Below are positions 32,845-44,557 of a stretch of 64,000 bases of DNA, one piece after another; the stretch's first letter is position 1, and each line of letters begins with the position of its first letter. The notes beneath the pieces are model-generated. The model saw nothing but the letters and a program-made list of their open reading frames with translations. It searched no databases and had not been told where the DNA came from. Position numbers and translations under genes: made by a program. The DNA is from Agapanthus africanus (Eukaryota; Streptophyta; Magnoliopsida; Asparagales; Amaryllidaceae), in contig JASDDO010000016.1 of NCBI GenBank assembly GCA_030015575.1, forward strand, positions 65,345,396 through 65,409,395, read 5' to 3'.

Positions 32845-34967
32845 TGTTGGAGATAGTGCCCTCAGAGTCAATTATTGGATCACTGGCACGTGATTGCAAT
32901 GATTGAGGGAGGACCTATCCCGGTAGGACAGTCTTACTCGAGATGATAGTATGCTATCTGGTTTATCTTTATCATCGTGTACTGCTTTAGGTGACCTGAC
33001 ATGTCGCTATTACACGTTGATAGAGCCCCTAGGATTCTTGCTTGACTACCAGCAGTATGATGGCGATCATATACGTGGGAGCTGGTAGTCTATAAGCACA
33101 TCCTTAAAAGGTCCCTAGTCGTAGGAGTTTCGAGACAGGGCATTGATACTCCATTAGTAGACTAGTGTATACAGTCGAGACCCCGACGAGGGGCGGTGGC
33201 CGGTCTCACAAGCCACTGGTGTCAGTTGGTTCACCTCAGATGTATACAGGTGCTCATTGGGTTATGAGTACACCGGACAGGACTCGCCGGGAACCTGCTA
33301 GTTGGTCTTATACCAGATGTCAGATAGCAGTTCCCTGGTGACATGTGTACAGGTTAGTTCATCGACCTGAGATCGTCATTTGTCTCGTGTGAGTTCCCAC
33401 TGTGCTTTGATTACTAGCCTACCACGGCTCAAAGGAGTCGTGCAAACAGGTTTTAGTTGGGTACAGTCCCGAGCCACATGGAGGCAGTGAGCGGATCTGC
33501 AGGGGTTTGTCTCTTCCGGTATTGGGGGTGAGGTCGCGCTGTGTCTAGGAGAGCCATTACACAAAGCCCTCGGCCGAGGCAGGAGATTTACTGGTAGGTA
33601 TTCCAGTAGTATCTCAGGGTGTTCTGGGCTACACTCCGACATGACTTGTACCGCTTTTGGGGGTCTGACTTTTACCAACCCCCTAGGCCCGACATGCGAT
33701 GCTCATAGACGAACGGACCGGACTGTACGGATATTGTCACTGACAGGCTAAGTAGGGTATCAGGGTGAGCTTGCTCATCGACGTCCCTTTTGGTCAATAG
33801 CTGGTGGCCCGTCACGTATTGGCTAATACCTCTGACGTGCTAGTGGTTAAATCCACAGCCATAGTATTGACGAGTCTTTAGAGTCCACCACACTTTCAGT
33901 TACTCAAGCTTTCGGACGAAACGTTGTAGTGGCCGTATAGAGATATGGCAGGGACCGATCAGATACGTGCGGTATTGTACGGATCAGGATCGGACGGATA
34001 TTACTAGCCGGCTTTGGTTTAAGCCGGATCCTAGTTTACTACAGTGTAGATTCTGTCTCATTGCATTTGTATCCGGTCGGGATACAGATGCGGGTGTGTA
34101 TGCACAGTATCGGGGTTTTCCTGTAATTTATTACGGGACCAGTTTTCTGGAGTTGCCAGTTTGCATTCCGTTCCGGCCGGTTTTCCTTTGTTCTTTCCCG
34201 GCCGGACTTTTCCGATGGAGGGGGTAATTTGCAGTTTTGCAAATTACATTTTGTGGAGGGGTTTTCTTGCATATGATGGTTTCATGATAGTTCCTTCATG
34301 ATTATATTCTTTTTCCATCACCTCATTTGCTTTATGTGATTAGAAGTGATAAGGATGGTTGATGTGAGCTTTGCTTTATGATGTGGTCACCTTTTCTTTT
34401 CTCCTACACTCACCTCCCTTCATGAGCTTTGTTTATGCCTCCACCATTCTCAATTTGGAGTGGCCGGCCACAACTTTTGGAGAGGAGAGAAAATGAGAGG
34501 TTTCATTTTTGGTGAGGAAAATTCATCATCTCATTCCATGCTTGATAAATGAGAGTTCCACTTGAAAGTTCCAATCCATTCCTCCATCAAGGCAACATAA
34601 CCCCAAAGAGACAAGTATCATCTACACTACATTCTACAGCACATCTTGGGCACGTCGACTTGCCAGCTTCGTGCCCGAGTTGCCTCGGCATTGAGGTGGG
34701 AGCCCGTAAAAGATACAGACAATGTGGTGCCCTTCCCGCAAGGAGGCGACGACCGGAGTTTCGGCGGGAGATCGGGACGATGACGAGAAGACCGGAGGAC
34801 TCGGATCACTCGGTATATCTCTCACCCTTTCTCTTGATAGCTAGTATCGGTTAATGGTTACGATCCGGGTATATTGTCCGCGGTAGCGCCAGTTTAAAAG
34901 TTAAGAAAAATTTTGATTCCGCATTTTGGCCTCGGATAGACGGCCGAGGCGCTGACGTGGCGCAACA
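32845..34967 (+). repeat. CopP2 5' LTR
   Basis: It starts TGTTGGAGATAG and ends GCGCAACA, directly followed by the primer-binding site. It is homologous along its length to the reverse complement of CopM LTRs at moderate identity, so CopP and CopM are sister families. The same LTR family supplies the CopP1 pieces. Confidence 0.95.
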
Positions 34968-34980
34968 TGGTATCAGAGCC
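34968..34980 (+). other. CopP2 primer-binding site (tRNA-iMet)
   Basis: TGGTATCAGAGCC abuts the LTR with no gap, unlike CopM elements, which have one spacer base. Confidence 0.95.
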
Positions 34981-35178
34981 ATGCCATTAACCTTGCCTAG
35001 CTTGTTCTAATGTGTTTTACTTATCCGATCGACCAAAATTCCAAAATCCCCGTTTTGCATGCATCAGTTTTCTGTCGATTTTTTCCGGGCTCGAAAAATT
35101 TTTCAGGTTGTAGAAAAGTGATGTACATGAAATTATAAGACATCTGTGAAAATTTGGACGACTGTTACTGTAGAACCG

Positions 35179-35223
35179 CCGCGGAACCGCGGCCAAACCC
35201 CCCTTGGCGCCGCGGTTTCGCCG
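35179..35223. repeat. Paired GC palindrome in CopP2 leader
   Basis: CCGCGGAACCGCGG (35179-35192) and CCGCGGTTTCGCCG (35210-35223) start 31 bp apart, about 200 bp after the primer-binding site. Order (AA unit first, TT unit second) in element orientation is the same as in CopM2 and CopM3. Confidence 0.82.
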
Positions 35224-35720
35224 CAGTTCAGTGTGTTCACAGGACCAATTTTTCACAGTTATCTTTTTACAGGGAAATAGGGGTTTTGGAACATTAAACT
35301 TGGGCCCAGAATTTCTGTGAGTGCTACAGTATTACTTGGGGGCTCACTTGTTAATTTTTGATCGATTGGATATTTTAAACACATTATTTCACAGTATTTA
35401 CATTATATCTGCGACCGTGAATGTCACTTGATCGGTAAATCCTGTCTAACTGCTATAGCCCGGTTAGACGGATTTGCGAACGTGACATTCACGTTGATGT
35501 TCTTTGTATTGCTGTGATGTTGCGGATCGGTCGTGGGGATAGCCTGGATGCAATGTTAGTACAGTTTTGTTTTATATGTACATTTGATATTGCGGGGCGA
35601 GCGTCCGACGTGTGGACTGCCGTCACTGCCTGTTTGTATTATTCTTTTGGGGCACGACCTAGTTGCGGTCGATGTACCCGTTGCATGTATATTTTACTTT
35701 CTGTACTAGGATTACCCCGC

Positions 35721-35969
35721 GGAGGGGTGCACGGATAGCCGGGTTCTAGAGGGCAACGGGCCCGCATCTCATGGCATTGAGACGGAGGGGGCTTCACTCT
35801 AGGATTGGCGGGCTATTCGCCGCACTCGTAGGGGGTACAGGTTGACCCAGGAGGGGTGTCCAAGTTACCGGATTCCATGAAGTGCTGGGTGGTCCATTCA
35901 TGGTGCTGAAGGGGGCTGCCTCGCTTCAGGTCTTGGCGGGTGACTTGCCGCGCCCGTAGGGGTCTAGGA
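35721..35969 (+). repeat. Diverged 129-bp tandem duplication in CopP2 leader
   Basis: Two units starting GGAGGGGTG (35721 and 35850) end in CTCGTAGGGG- and CCCGTAGGGG-type sequence. They are clearly related but well diverged. CopM2 and CopM3 have a single equivalent unit, so either CopP2 gained or CopM lost one. Confidence 0.65.
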
Positions 35970-36396
35970 TTTCATTGCACAGCCTATCCACACGACCAGG
36001 GGAACGTCGGGTTTCAGTAGCGGCTCTATGAAACCCGGGGATCCCAGATATCTGTATTGTTCTGTGATGCTGTACATTTCTGTGATGTTGCATTCTTATC
36101 ACGACATGAGCGAATATAATATATTGGTATATATATTAGTAGATGTTGTATATGTTTTGCATCCGCGCTAGTCCAGTCCCCGCTCTGTCATTAGTTAAGT
36201 AACCTAACGGGTGATGACGGGACCCAGTGGCGAATGTGGATGGCATATACGTACATCATTACTTTTTCGTTCTTTATTGGTGTGATCATATGATGGGACT
36301 GCGTTGATTCGGATCAATGCAAGTTATAAACGAACCTATTCTGATGTTGTTGGAACAATTTTTCAAAAAGCTGTTATTGCAAGGGCGTTCTATTTT

Positions 36397-36630
36397 GTTT
36401 TGCATAGTGGTATTCAGTTAGAATATCCTGCTCCTCAGTCGACGAGGCAAGGGCCGAGATCCCTTCACCGGGAGTGACCCCTTGGACAAAAGTTTGCGTC
36501 AGGGCAATAACTTCACTATAGCCGATTACTTTTGCTTTGCATCGTGGTATTCAGTTGGAATATCCTGCACCTCATTCTACGGGGAAAGAGCCGAGATCCC
36601 TTCACCGGGAGTGACTTCTTTAGTAAAGGT
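36397..36630 (+). repeat. CopP2 leader blocks, tandem pair
   Basis: Units at about 36397-36491 and 36534-36630 match the CopM blocks in sense orientation, including GATCCCTTCACCGGGAGTGA. The stem that is CCTTAT/ATAAGG in CopM is changed to CCTC/GAGG in the first unit, so pairing is kept with different bases. Confidence 0.7.
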
Positions 36631-36768
36631 TTTCGTCACTATATTTTTATAAAAGGCTACGCAGTTCCTTCAACGATATCAAGTTCATTACGTTAAAAGT
36701 TTTTTGCCAAAAACTAGACGTAGCCCTCCGTCATTTCTTACAAGTATTACTTAGTATTCGTGCTACGT

Positions 36769-36963
36769 TTGTTGACTGTGTCAAGGCGTAGTGTGCGGTA
36801 GCTAAGTAGTGTTTGTTTGTAGCATATTAATGGGATTGGTTAGGACAGTCGTGCGGCCTTGTTGACTGTATCAAGGGCTCGTACGGATGGGTTTAATGCA
36901 ATCCAGGATAATGACGGGTTGAACTTGACTAGGACTCTTTGATTTGTTGACTGTGTCAAGGTC
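36769..36963 (+). repeat. CopP2 triple hairpin array
   Basis: TTGACTGTGTCAAGG (36772-36786), TTGACTGTATCAAGG (36861-36875) and TTGACTGTGTCAAGG (36947-36961). The apical stem UUGAC/GUCAA is perfect in two copies, with loop UGU. The basal stem of copy two keeps about 7 pairs. The loop differs from every CopM element. Confidence 0.7.
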
Positions 36964-37242
36964 ACTTGGGTCCTAGGGGTAAAAATCTCATCGGGAGTTT
37001 CAAAAGAACTGAAACTTGCCAGATATGCGCATACCTTCTGGAGTGTGTTGACGTGAGTGGATTCCGTCACGTTATCATGCGATGATAGTTGGATCCTGAT
37101 TCCCACTGATGAGTTGGTTTACTCCTCGGGTGATCCCGACTAATTCTTCTTTCAGGTTTGGAGGAGAATTTGAGGTGACAGTGGGAGGTTTCCAGATTAG
37201 ACAAAGTGATAACCATTCTGATCTAGGATAGAGTGCACGCTG

Positions 37243-37273
37243 AGTGTTTCTTTTCTCTCTCTCTTTGGCAGCG
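37243..37273 (+). promoter_or_regulatory. Candidate 3' splice acceptor in CopP2
   Basis: A CT-rich tract ends TTTGGCAG (AG at 37270-37271) and is followed by CGACC, the counterpart of the site in CopM elements. The AG is kept while bases around it have changed. Confidence 0.4.
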
Positions 37274-37390
37274 ACCATTGACCCGAACCTGGACTATGAC
37301 TCAGTGACCAAGTTGACCGAACCTTTTTAACACTGGCTTTTGGATTGTCAGAGTTGCAAACCTCATTGCCACTCCTACCTTTACCCTTTT

Positions 37391-38060
37391 CTCCAGGACA
37401 CCCCGTATTACTACGAACGTCCACTTCCATTGGACAAAACCATCGTATGGTTATATACGAACTCGAAGGAATTCGAGGATGGTTTCCGGTTCTGGAGAAA
37501 ACGGATAGGATTATTCAGTTGTCTTTTCCCTTTTACCTTCTCTCAAGTTGTGAGTACTCCTTGGTTTAGGAGATAGCACACCTATTACGCAAATTGGATA
37601 GTCTTCTTCCAAACCTTAGGCTGGTGCCGACCGGTAGGGAATGAAGAAAACCAATTAGCCTAAACGGTGTGCAGAAGGTATTAAGATTAAGACAAAGCAA
37701 TGGATTAGTAAGAGGGCAAAGTAAATTGCGACTGCTATTCACGACCGAACCAAGTATTTCTTCGCCAATCCTAAATCACCTTTGTATTTCTCCAGGACAC
37801 TCCGTATCACTACGAAGATCCACAGTTTATTTGGATACTCCATCGTATGGTTATAAACGAACTTGAAAGGAACTTGTTCCAGTTCGGGGATGATTCTGGT
37901 TCAGGAGAAATAGGAATAAGGTTTATTCGGTTGTCTTTTATCTTCACCTTCTCTCGCTTGGCGAGTGCTCCTAGGATTAGGACAGTACACCTTTTATGCT
38001 TATTGGATAGTCTTCTTCCAAACCATAGGCTGGTGCCGAACGGTAGGGAAGGAAGAAAAC
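37391..38060 (+). repeat. Direct repeat pair specific to CopP2, 399-bp offset
   Basis: Two units of about 265-270 bp, beginning CTCCAGGACAC (37391 and 37790) and ending near GGTAGGGAA, resemble each other at an estimated 75-80%. They sit where the gag tail and protease are expected, but I see no match to the CopM copies and no protease motif. Stops occur in every frame. The unit's origin is unknown. Confidence 0.65.
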
Positions 38061-38559
38061 CATTTGGCCGACGGTAATGACTGAAGACATATAAAGGGAT
38101 TTGGACAGATGGCAAAGAGATATACGGTTACAGTTGTGAATCTGGATAATGGAAGAGGCATTACTAAGAATACCGGAATACCCTACCGAAACATTTCAAT
38201 GTTTCAGTTTCACTGTGTAATGTTAAAAGAAAACTGATTTCCCGATTAGATACTTACTCCAGGGTATGTATTTACCAGGTATGATTCTCACATCTGTATG
38301 GTTTTACAGATGATGAGTGGGAGTAAGTTATTGGGAATAGGGTGATCATCCTCATTATATCGGGATTCGTTGTAAACGATGATATTTGAAGAGAACATCT
38401 GGGCTGTTTGCCGGTCGGCAAATATTTGGTTTTGAATATCCGCTGTTGTGCACCAATTTCAAATTGATATATATGTACGTCTGTTTTCATAGAGTGAGAT
38501 ATACCTTTTGATATTATGTTGATGACATTTACCTATATCAGTGGATGGTTAGGTAAGGA

Positions 38560-38960
38560 GCATTAAACAGCGGTGTAATTCTTCTTAACCATAAGTACAG
38601 TTTTCAACCTACGACGCACAGTGAAAGAGTTGTTAGACTCAGCGGACTTATACAGAGTATTGTATGTTGTCCAGTGTCCATTAGGACAGAGGGGTTGGTC
38701 CTCATACTATATTCTGTTTACTTTTAACTTCTCTAGTTCTTAGACATGTGTTTCGTAGGAACACAGGGTCTAAGTTTTGAGGAGTTATAGGTATTTGAAT
38801 AGAGTAGAGAACCAGGTGTAGCAAGTATCGAGATTCTTCAAAGTGATCGAAGATGTAGATACTTGTGTATGGTGTTCAGTTGATAGTAATGATTAAGAGA
38901 ACTAGCTTCTCTTTCAGGTTACTCATAATTGGAAACATTCCTAAGTTGAGTAACGCTGAT
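38560..38960 (+). pseudogene. CopP2 integrase remnant
   Basis: Reading through stops, the frame gives a CPLGQRGWSSYYILFT stretch aligned with the copia integrase core, then LSFEEL and ILQSDRRCRYL, from the family's S-F-E-K-F and L-R-S-D-R-G-G-E-Y-L signatures. The catalytic Asp residues at the first two positions are gone. It is much more decayed than in CopM elements. About 38060-38560 and 38960-39250 show no clear motif. Confidence 0.65.
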
Positions 38961-39249
38961 CGGCCTCCTTCCATTTAGTTGACATGCACTGGAGACAGCT
39001 GCATGATTTGAATCTGGTTCAATTAAATCAGTGCCTCTGTTTCTATATTGGATATAGAATAGTTCATATCTTGACATTGTTAAGGTACGGGGAGTTGTCC
39101 GGCTTATGATTAAAACCAGACATTGGACAACTCAAGGCACGTTTCTGTAATGGCTGTTTGTGGGTTGACCCAGGCTATGACGAGGGTTGACTTTCTACCA
39201 TCTGGGAGATCAATAGTAATATTGTTCTAGACTCGCCACAGTTTTAATA

Positions 39250-40140
39250 AAAATGGATTTTTTCAGAAAACAGTAGTGGGAGTATGGTAGAACTGGAAGT
39301 AATTCCAGAACCACAAACGATTACTAAAGATTTGATAAGGAACCTAAAGATTCAATCTGGTTTGACATTCCATTGGCCACTCCGCAGATAAGGTAGGTAA
39401 CTTCAGACACCCGAGAGGTGCTCCGGTAGCCTCAAGGACGGTGATAGGGAAGTTCTTGTTTACCCACACTTGCCTTTGCTGTTGTTCCAGGCTGCGAGAC
39501 CCGGCAGGAGGATGAGTATAGCGTCGTTCTAAACTAGCTTTAGAAGTGCACGTCTATATGACTCTGCCAGAGGGTTGTCGTAGTCGGTGGGAGCAGCGGA
39601 AGCATTGGTGGAAATCAGGCTTATGTCTATTTATAGACTAAAGCAGATATAGCGGAGATAGATCATCTATTTCTGATGTGACAGTCATAGGTTTGACTTC
39701 ATCAGAATAGGGGATGGATCTGTTGAGAAGGTAGTAGGGTGTGATGTCATGGTATTTGGATGACATACACAGAGTAGGAAAGGAAACTCCTATACTACGA
39801 TCGGTTATACTTTGGTTGTCACACGGTGGTTTCTCCACACAGGACTTGGATATTATATCAGACATTCTGGTTACTAGATCTATGGTTTTAGATCTAGATT
39901 TGGGTGGTTTCCTAATCTGGGTACCTTGACAGCATTCTATGAGTATTTAGAATGGACGACTCCTGGCATGGTAGTGTACCTGCAGGTGATGGAGTCACCC
40001 TCTCTAAAGGTGTCTTACAGACTAAAGGGGAGAGGGATACGCATGATTGACTTATCACTTGCTTATGCAATTGAGTCAATCATAAGATGTCAAGTACTAC
40101 ACCAGATGTTGTTCTTGCAGTAGATGCAATAAGTTGATAT
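39250..40140 (+). pseudogene. CopP2 reverse transcriptase remnant
   Basis: VYMTLPEGC near 39550 is closer to the family norm than the CopM equivalent. The catalytic region reads YLDDIHRVGKETPILRSV (YLDD codons 39753-39764), followed by LWLSHGGFSTQDLD. CAG and a sense codon stand where CopM1-4 all have TAG and TAA, so those stops are not ancestral to both families. Other stops disable this copy. Confidence 0.8.
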
Positions 40141-40640
40141 TGATCCAATCCTGGAGAAACAGTCGGAAGTAGTTTTAGAACATAAGTTGATGTTCTAGGG
40201 ATATGATAACGGCAGCCTCCTTTAGGAGATGGTTATCATTCCAGGCTTCCAAGGTGACCTGGATGGCAGAGTGGCTGTCAGAGTTATAGTTTTTCCTTCT
40301 GACGAGGGGTAGTATATTGGACAGGTGGTCGAGGTGGATACTGAGGGAAAGGCCTGGCGCAAGATACTGATTAAGTTCAGTTGACGATACAGTCTAAGAA
40401 GTCTGGATTTGGAGTTCATTTATGAACTAGGTCCCATCAGACATCCAGACGTTCCAAGACAGGTATTGCTCATTTCGGGAGATGGCTTTCTCTGCGAACT
40501 TGAGATATAGAGAGACATAGAAAGAAACATCACAGCAGATCCACTCACTGAGGCTATTCCTCGAACGCAATAGTTTCGCAAACGGATTTTGTGAGACTGA
40601 CTAGTAGAGGAGTTGGGTGTTCGGTATCACACGGGCTGTG
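40141..40640 (+). pseudogene. CopP2 RNase H remnant
   Basis: The C-terminal signature reads NITADPLTEAIPRTQ, then a stop, then FRKRI, close to the usual end of copia RNase H. Near 40436 the frame reads SHQTSR, where CopM elements have SHQ-stop-SR. The polypurine tract follows within 50 bp. Confidence 0.75.
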
Positions 40641-40670
40641 AGTATGCGACATCGCAATAATTAGCCTTGA

Positions 40671-40685
40671 GTGCAAGTGGGAGAT
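40671..40685 (+). other. CopP2 polypurine tract
   Basis: GTGCAAGTGGGAGAT abuts the 3' LTR and is identical to the tract of CopM2, CopM3 and CopM4. Confidence 0.92.
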
Positions 40686-42808
40686 TGTTGGAGATAGTGC
40701 CCTCAGAGTCAATTATTGGATCACTGGCACGTGATTGCAATGATTGAGGGAGGACCTATCCCGGTAGGACAGTCTTACTCGAGATGATAGTATGCTATCT
40801 GGTTTATCTTTATCATCGTGTACTGCTTTAGGTGACCTGACATGTCGCTATTACACGTTGATAGAGCACTTAGGATTCTTTCTTGACTACCAGCAGTATG
40901 ATGGCGATCATATACGTGGGAGCTGGTAGTCTATAAGCACATCCTTAGAAGGTCCCTAGTCGTAGGAGTTTCGAGACAGGGCATCGATACTCCATTAGTA
41001 GACTAGTGTATACAGTCGAGACCCCGACGAGAGGCGGTGGCCGGTCTCACAAGCCACTGGTGTCAGTTGGTTCACCTAAGATGTATACAGGTGCTCATTG
41101 GGTTATGAGTACACCGGACAGGACTCGCCGGGAACCTGCTAGTTGGTCTTATACCAGATGTCAGATAGCAGTTCCCTGGTGACATGTGTACAGGTTAGTT
41201 CATCGACCTGAGATCGTCATTTGTCTCGTGTGAGTTCCCACTGTGCTTTGATTACTACCCTACCACGGCTCAAAGGAGTCGTGCAAACAGGTTTTAGTTG
41301 GGTACAGTCCCGAGCCACATGGAGGCAGTGAGCGGATCTGCAGGGGTTCGTCTCTCCCGGTATTGGGGGTGAGGTCGCGCTGTGTCTAGGAGAGCCATTA
41401 CACAAAGCCTTCGGCCGAGGCAGGTGATTTACTGGTAGGTATTCCAGTAGTATCTCAAGGTGTTCTGGGCTACACTCCGACACAACTTGTACCGCTTTTG
41501 GGGGTCTGACTTTTACCAACCCCCTAGGCCCGACATGCGATGCTCATAGACGAACGGACCGGACTGTACGGATATTGTCACTGACAGGCTCAGTAGGGTG
41601 TCAGGGTGAGCTTGCTCATCGACGTCCCTTTTGGTCAATAGCTGGTGGCCCGTCACGTATTGGCTAATACCTCTGACGTGCTAGTGGTTAAATCCACAGC
41701 CATAGTATTGACGAGTCTTTAGAGTCCACCACACTTTCAGTTACTCAAGCTTTCGGGCGAAACGCTGTAGAGGCCGTATGGAGATATGGCAGGGTCCGAT
41801 CAGATACGTGCGGTATTGTACGGATCAGGATCGGACGGATATTACTAGCCGGCTTTGGTTTAAGCCGGATCCTAGTTTAGTACAGTGTAGATTTTGTCTC
41901 ATTGCATTTGTATCCGTTCGGGATACAGATGCGGGTGTGTATGCACAGTATCGGGGTTTTCCTGTAATTTATTACGGGACCAGTTTTCTGGAGTTGCCAG
42001 TTTGCATTCCGTTCCGGCCGGTTTTCCTTTGTTCTTTCCCGGCCGGACTTTTCCGATGGAGGGGGTAATTTGCAGTTTTGCAAATTACATTTTGTGGAGG
42101 GGTTTTCTTGCATATGATGGTTTCATGATAGTTCCGTCATGATTATATTCTTTTTCCATCACCTCATTTTCTTTATGTGATTAGAAGTGATAAGGATGGT
42201 TGATGTGAGCTTTTCTTTATGATGTGGTCACCTTTTCTTTTCTCCTACACTCACCTCCCTTCATGAGTTTTGTTTATGCCTCCACCATTCTCAATTTGGA
42301 GTGGCCGGCCACAACTTTTGGAGTGGAGAGAAAATGAGAGGTTTCATTTTTGGTGAGGAAAATTCATCATCTCATTCCATGCTTGATAAATGAGAGCTCC
42401 ACTTGAAAGTTCCAATCCATTCCTCCATCAAGGCAACATAACCCCAAAGAGACAAGCATCATATACACTACATTCTACAGTACATCTTGGGCACGTCGAC
42501 TTGCCAGCTTCGTTCCCGAGTTGCCTCGGCATTGAGGTGGGAGCCCGTAAAAGATACAGAAGATGTGGTTCCCTTCCGGCAAGGAGGCGACGACCGGAGT
42601 TTCCGCGGGAGATCGGGATGATGACGAGAAGACCGGAGGACTCGTATCACTCGGTATATCTCTCAACCTTTCTCTTGATAGCTAATATCGGTTAATGGTT
42701 ACGATCCGGGTATATTGTCCGCGGTAGCGCCAGTTTAAAAGTTAAGAAAAATTTTGTTTCCGCATTTTGGCCTCGGATAGACGGCCGGGGCGCTGCCGTG
42801 GCGCAACA
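40686..42808 (+). repeat. CopP2 3' LTR
   Basis: This is 2,123 bp, collinear with 32845-34967 and without gaps over the parts compared. It is followed by the AATTA target duplication and the rest of the CopM3 LTR. Confidence 0.95.
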
Positions 42809-42813
42809 AATTA

Positions 42814-44096
42814 TACATTAAATCATTAAATCAACACTTGATTTAACGATCAGGTCATATCGCATATAACCGACTAATATCCAATGTGTCGACTTATCGA
42901 ATCAACCCTTGATTCGATAACTAGGTTATATCGCATACAACCGATCGATACAATCATCTCGAGAATTGAATACGGTATCACATACTCGCATCATTCTCGG
43001 TCCCGCACATATCACATATGCACTCCTATCTCGTTTTGCCTGAGCCAGTATAACCTCTATGTAGGACTCTAAAGACTAGTCAATACGCCGGCAGTAGGTG
43101 ATGATTATATCAAGCACCCACAAGCCGTCAGCGGTACTAGCTGGACGTAACGGCTACCTGGGTATTGAGCGATCAGAAGATCAGCAAGCAAGCCCGCTCC
43201 AACTCCTGCAAAAAGCCTGACAGTGACACTACCGTACAGTCCTGTCTCCTCGTCTGATATGTCGCATACCAGTTCTAGGGGTGGTAAACGTCAGACCCCA
43301 ATAACCGATAAGTCATGCTGATATAAGCTCATAACGGGTCGAGAAACTACTGGTAACACTTACCGGTAAATCTCTAAACCAGCCCTGGCCAGGGACTTCC
43401 CTGTTATGGCCAATCGTGCACAGCGCAACATCACCCCCAATACCGAGAGAGACGAAACCCCTCCTATCGCTCATTGCCTCCATGTGACTCGGGACTGTAC
43501 CCAAAAACCACCGTTTTGCACGCCCTCTTGGACGTGGTAAGGTGGAAATCAAATCACAGTGGGAATCACACAAGACTCTATGACGATCTTGGGTCTACAG
43601 ACTACCCTGTACCAGTGTCACCAGAGAACTGCCATCTGACGTAAGGTATAATACCATCTGGGAGTTCTCGTCGAGTCCGTCCAGTGTACCCAGTCTCCAC
43701 TGAGCACCCGTATATCATCTCTGATGTCAAACACCAATGGATATTGGATCATCCATCGCCCATCTGTATGGGTCGAAAAGGCATACGCTAGTCTACTCTG
43801 TTATATCGATGCCCCGTCTCGAAACACCCATGACTAGGGACCTTGAAGGATGTACTTATGGACAACTATATCCCCACTAGTATGATCCGCATCATAGTCC
43901 AGGTAGTCAAGCACACAACCTAAGGGCTTTACCAACATGTAACAGAGAGACAATCAGTATACACGTTAAGGTAAAGAGTAACTAGATAGCATACTATCAT
44001 GTCGAGCAAGAAAGTCCTCCCTATATATGTCCAAGCATCCACTACATTACACATCATATGTATAGTAATGGCCTCTAGGCATACATATAACTAACA
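42814..44096 (-). repeat. CopM3 3' LTR, right part
   Basis: It resumes exactly where 32844 stopped once CopP2 and one AATTA copy are removed. It ends CTAACA before the polypurine tract (44097-44111). Confidence 0.9.
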
Positions 44097-44557
44097 ATCT
44101 CCCACTTGCACTAGGGCCATCTGATAACAGTGGTTGTAGTATCTCATACTCAACCATCCCATAACTAGTCTCTCTCTGGAAAAAGGCCTTTGTGAGTGGA
44201 TCTGCCGTGTTGTCCACTGAGTTTACTCTCCTAACCTCGATCATCCTGGAGATCAACCATCTCCATGATCAGGTGACACTTGCCTTAGAATATATCTGGA
44301 TCACTGATGGGACGGGCGTTCCTCGACATAAGCCACAACTCCATTGTCACACAATGAAGGGAACAAAGTTCATCTCATGAACTAGTATACATCCAGAATG
44401 CCTCTTTGGTAGGATCTTAAGTAGCGATGTATCCAGCCTTTATCGTCTAGTATGCCACGGTATCTAGCTTGGAACTCTTCCAACATACCGTCCCTTTACT
44501 TAGGGTAAAGACAATGCCTGTGACTGACATTCAGTCGTCCTTATCACCCTAGAACCC
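44097..44557 (-). pseudogene. CopM3 polypurine tract and RNase H remnant
   Basis: The tract is at 44097-44111. The RNase H end reads MIEVRRVNSVDNTADPLTKA, better preserved than in CopM2. TGA at 44301-44303 is the stop shared with the other CopM elements. The domain is cut at 44557 by Gyp2, and its upstream part continues at 52145. Confidence 0.85.

Larger units (their letters stand above)
34981..37242 (+). other. CopP2 leader, non-coding
   Basis: A leader of about 2.3 kb that corresponds to the CopM leader. It contains, in order, the paired GC palindrome, a tandem 129-bp duplication, the two conserved leader blocks and the triple hairpin array, each listed separately. No gag-like frame was found. 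Confidence 0.7.
32845..42808 (+). mobile_element. CopP2: complete copia-type element with degenerate interior
   Basis: This 9,964-bp element has LTRs of exactly 2,123 bp each (32845-34967, 40686-42808) and a perfect AATTA duplication (32840-32844, 42809-42813). It has a tRNA-iMet primer site and a polypurine tract identical to that of CopM elements. The interior keeps traces of integrase, reverse transcriptase and RNase H but is full of stops. The LTRs show about 15 differences in the first 800 bp and no length change, so insertion was recent compared with the state of the interior. Confidence 0.95.

Noticed and set aside
34549..34854. 101-codon plus-strand frame conserved in both CopP2 LTRs (also 42390-42695)
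   Set aside because: Both copies are the same LTR sequence, duplicated at insertion, so conservation is not evidence of coding; overlapping minus-strand frames are equally open.
38700..38900. Apparent inversion of the CopP2 integrase segment relative to its LTRs
   Set aside because: A near-palindromic stretch made the opposite strand of CopM2 look similar. The sense reading gives ILQSDRRCRYL and other integrase signatures in the direct orientation, so no inversion is needed.
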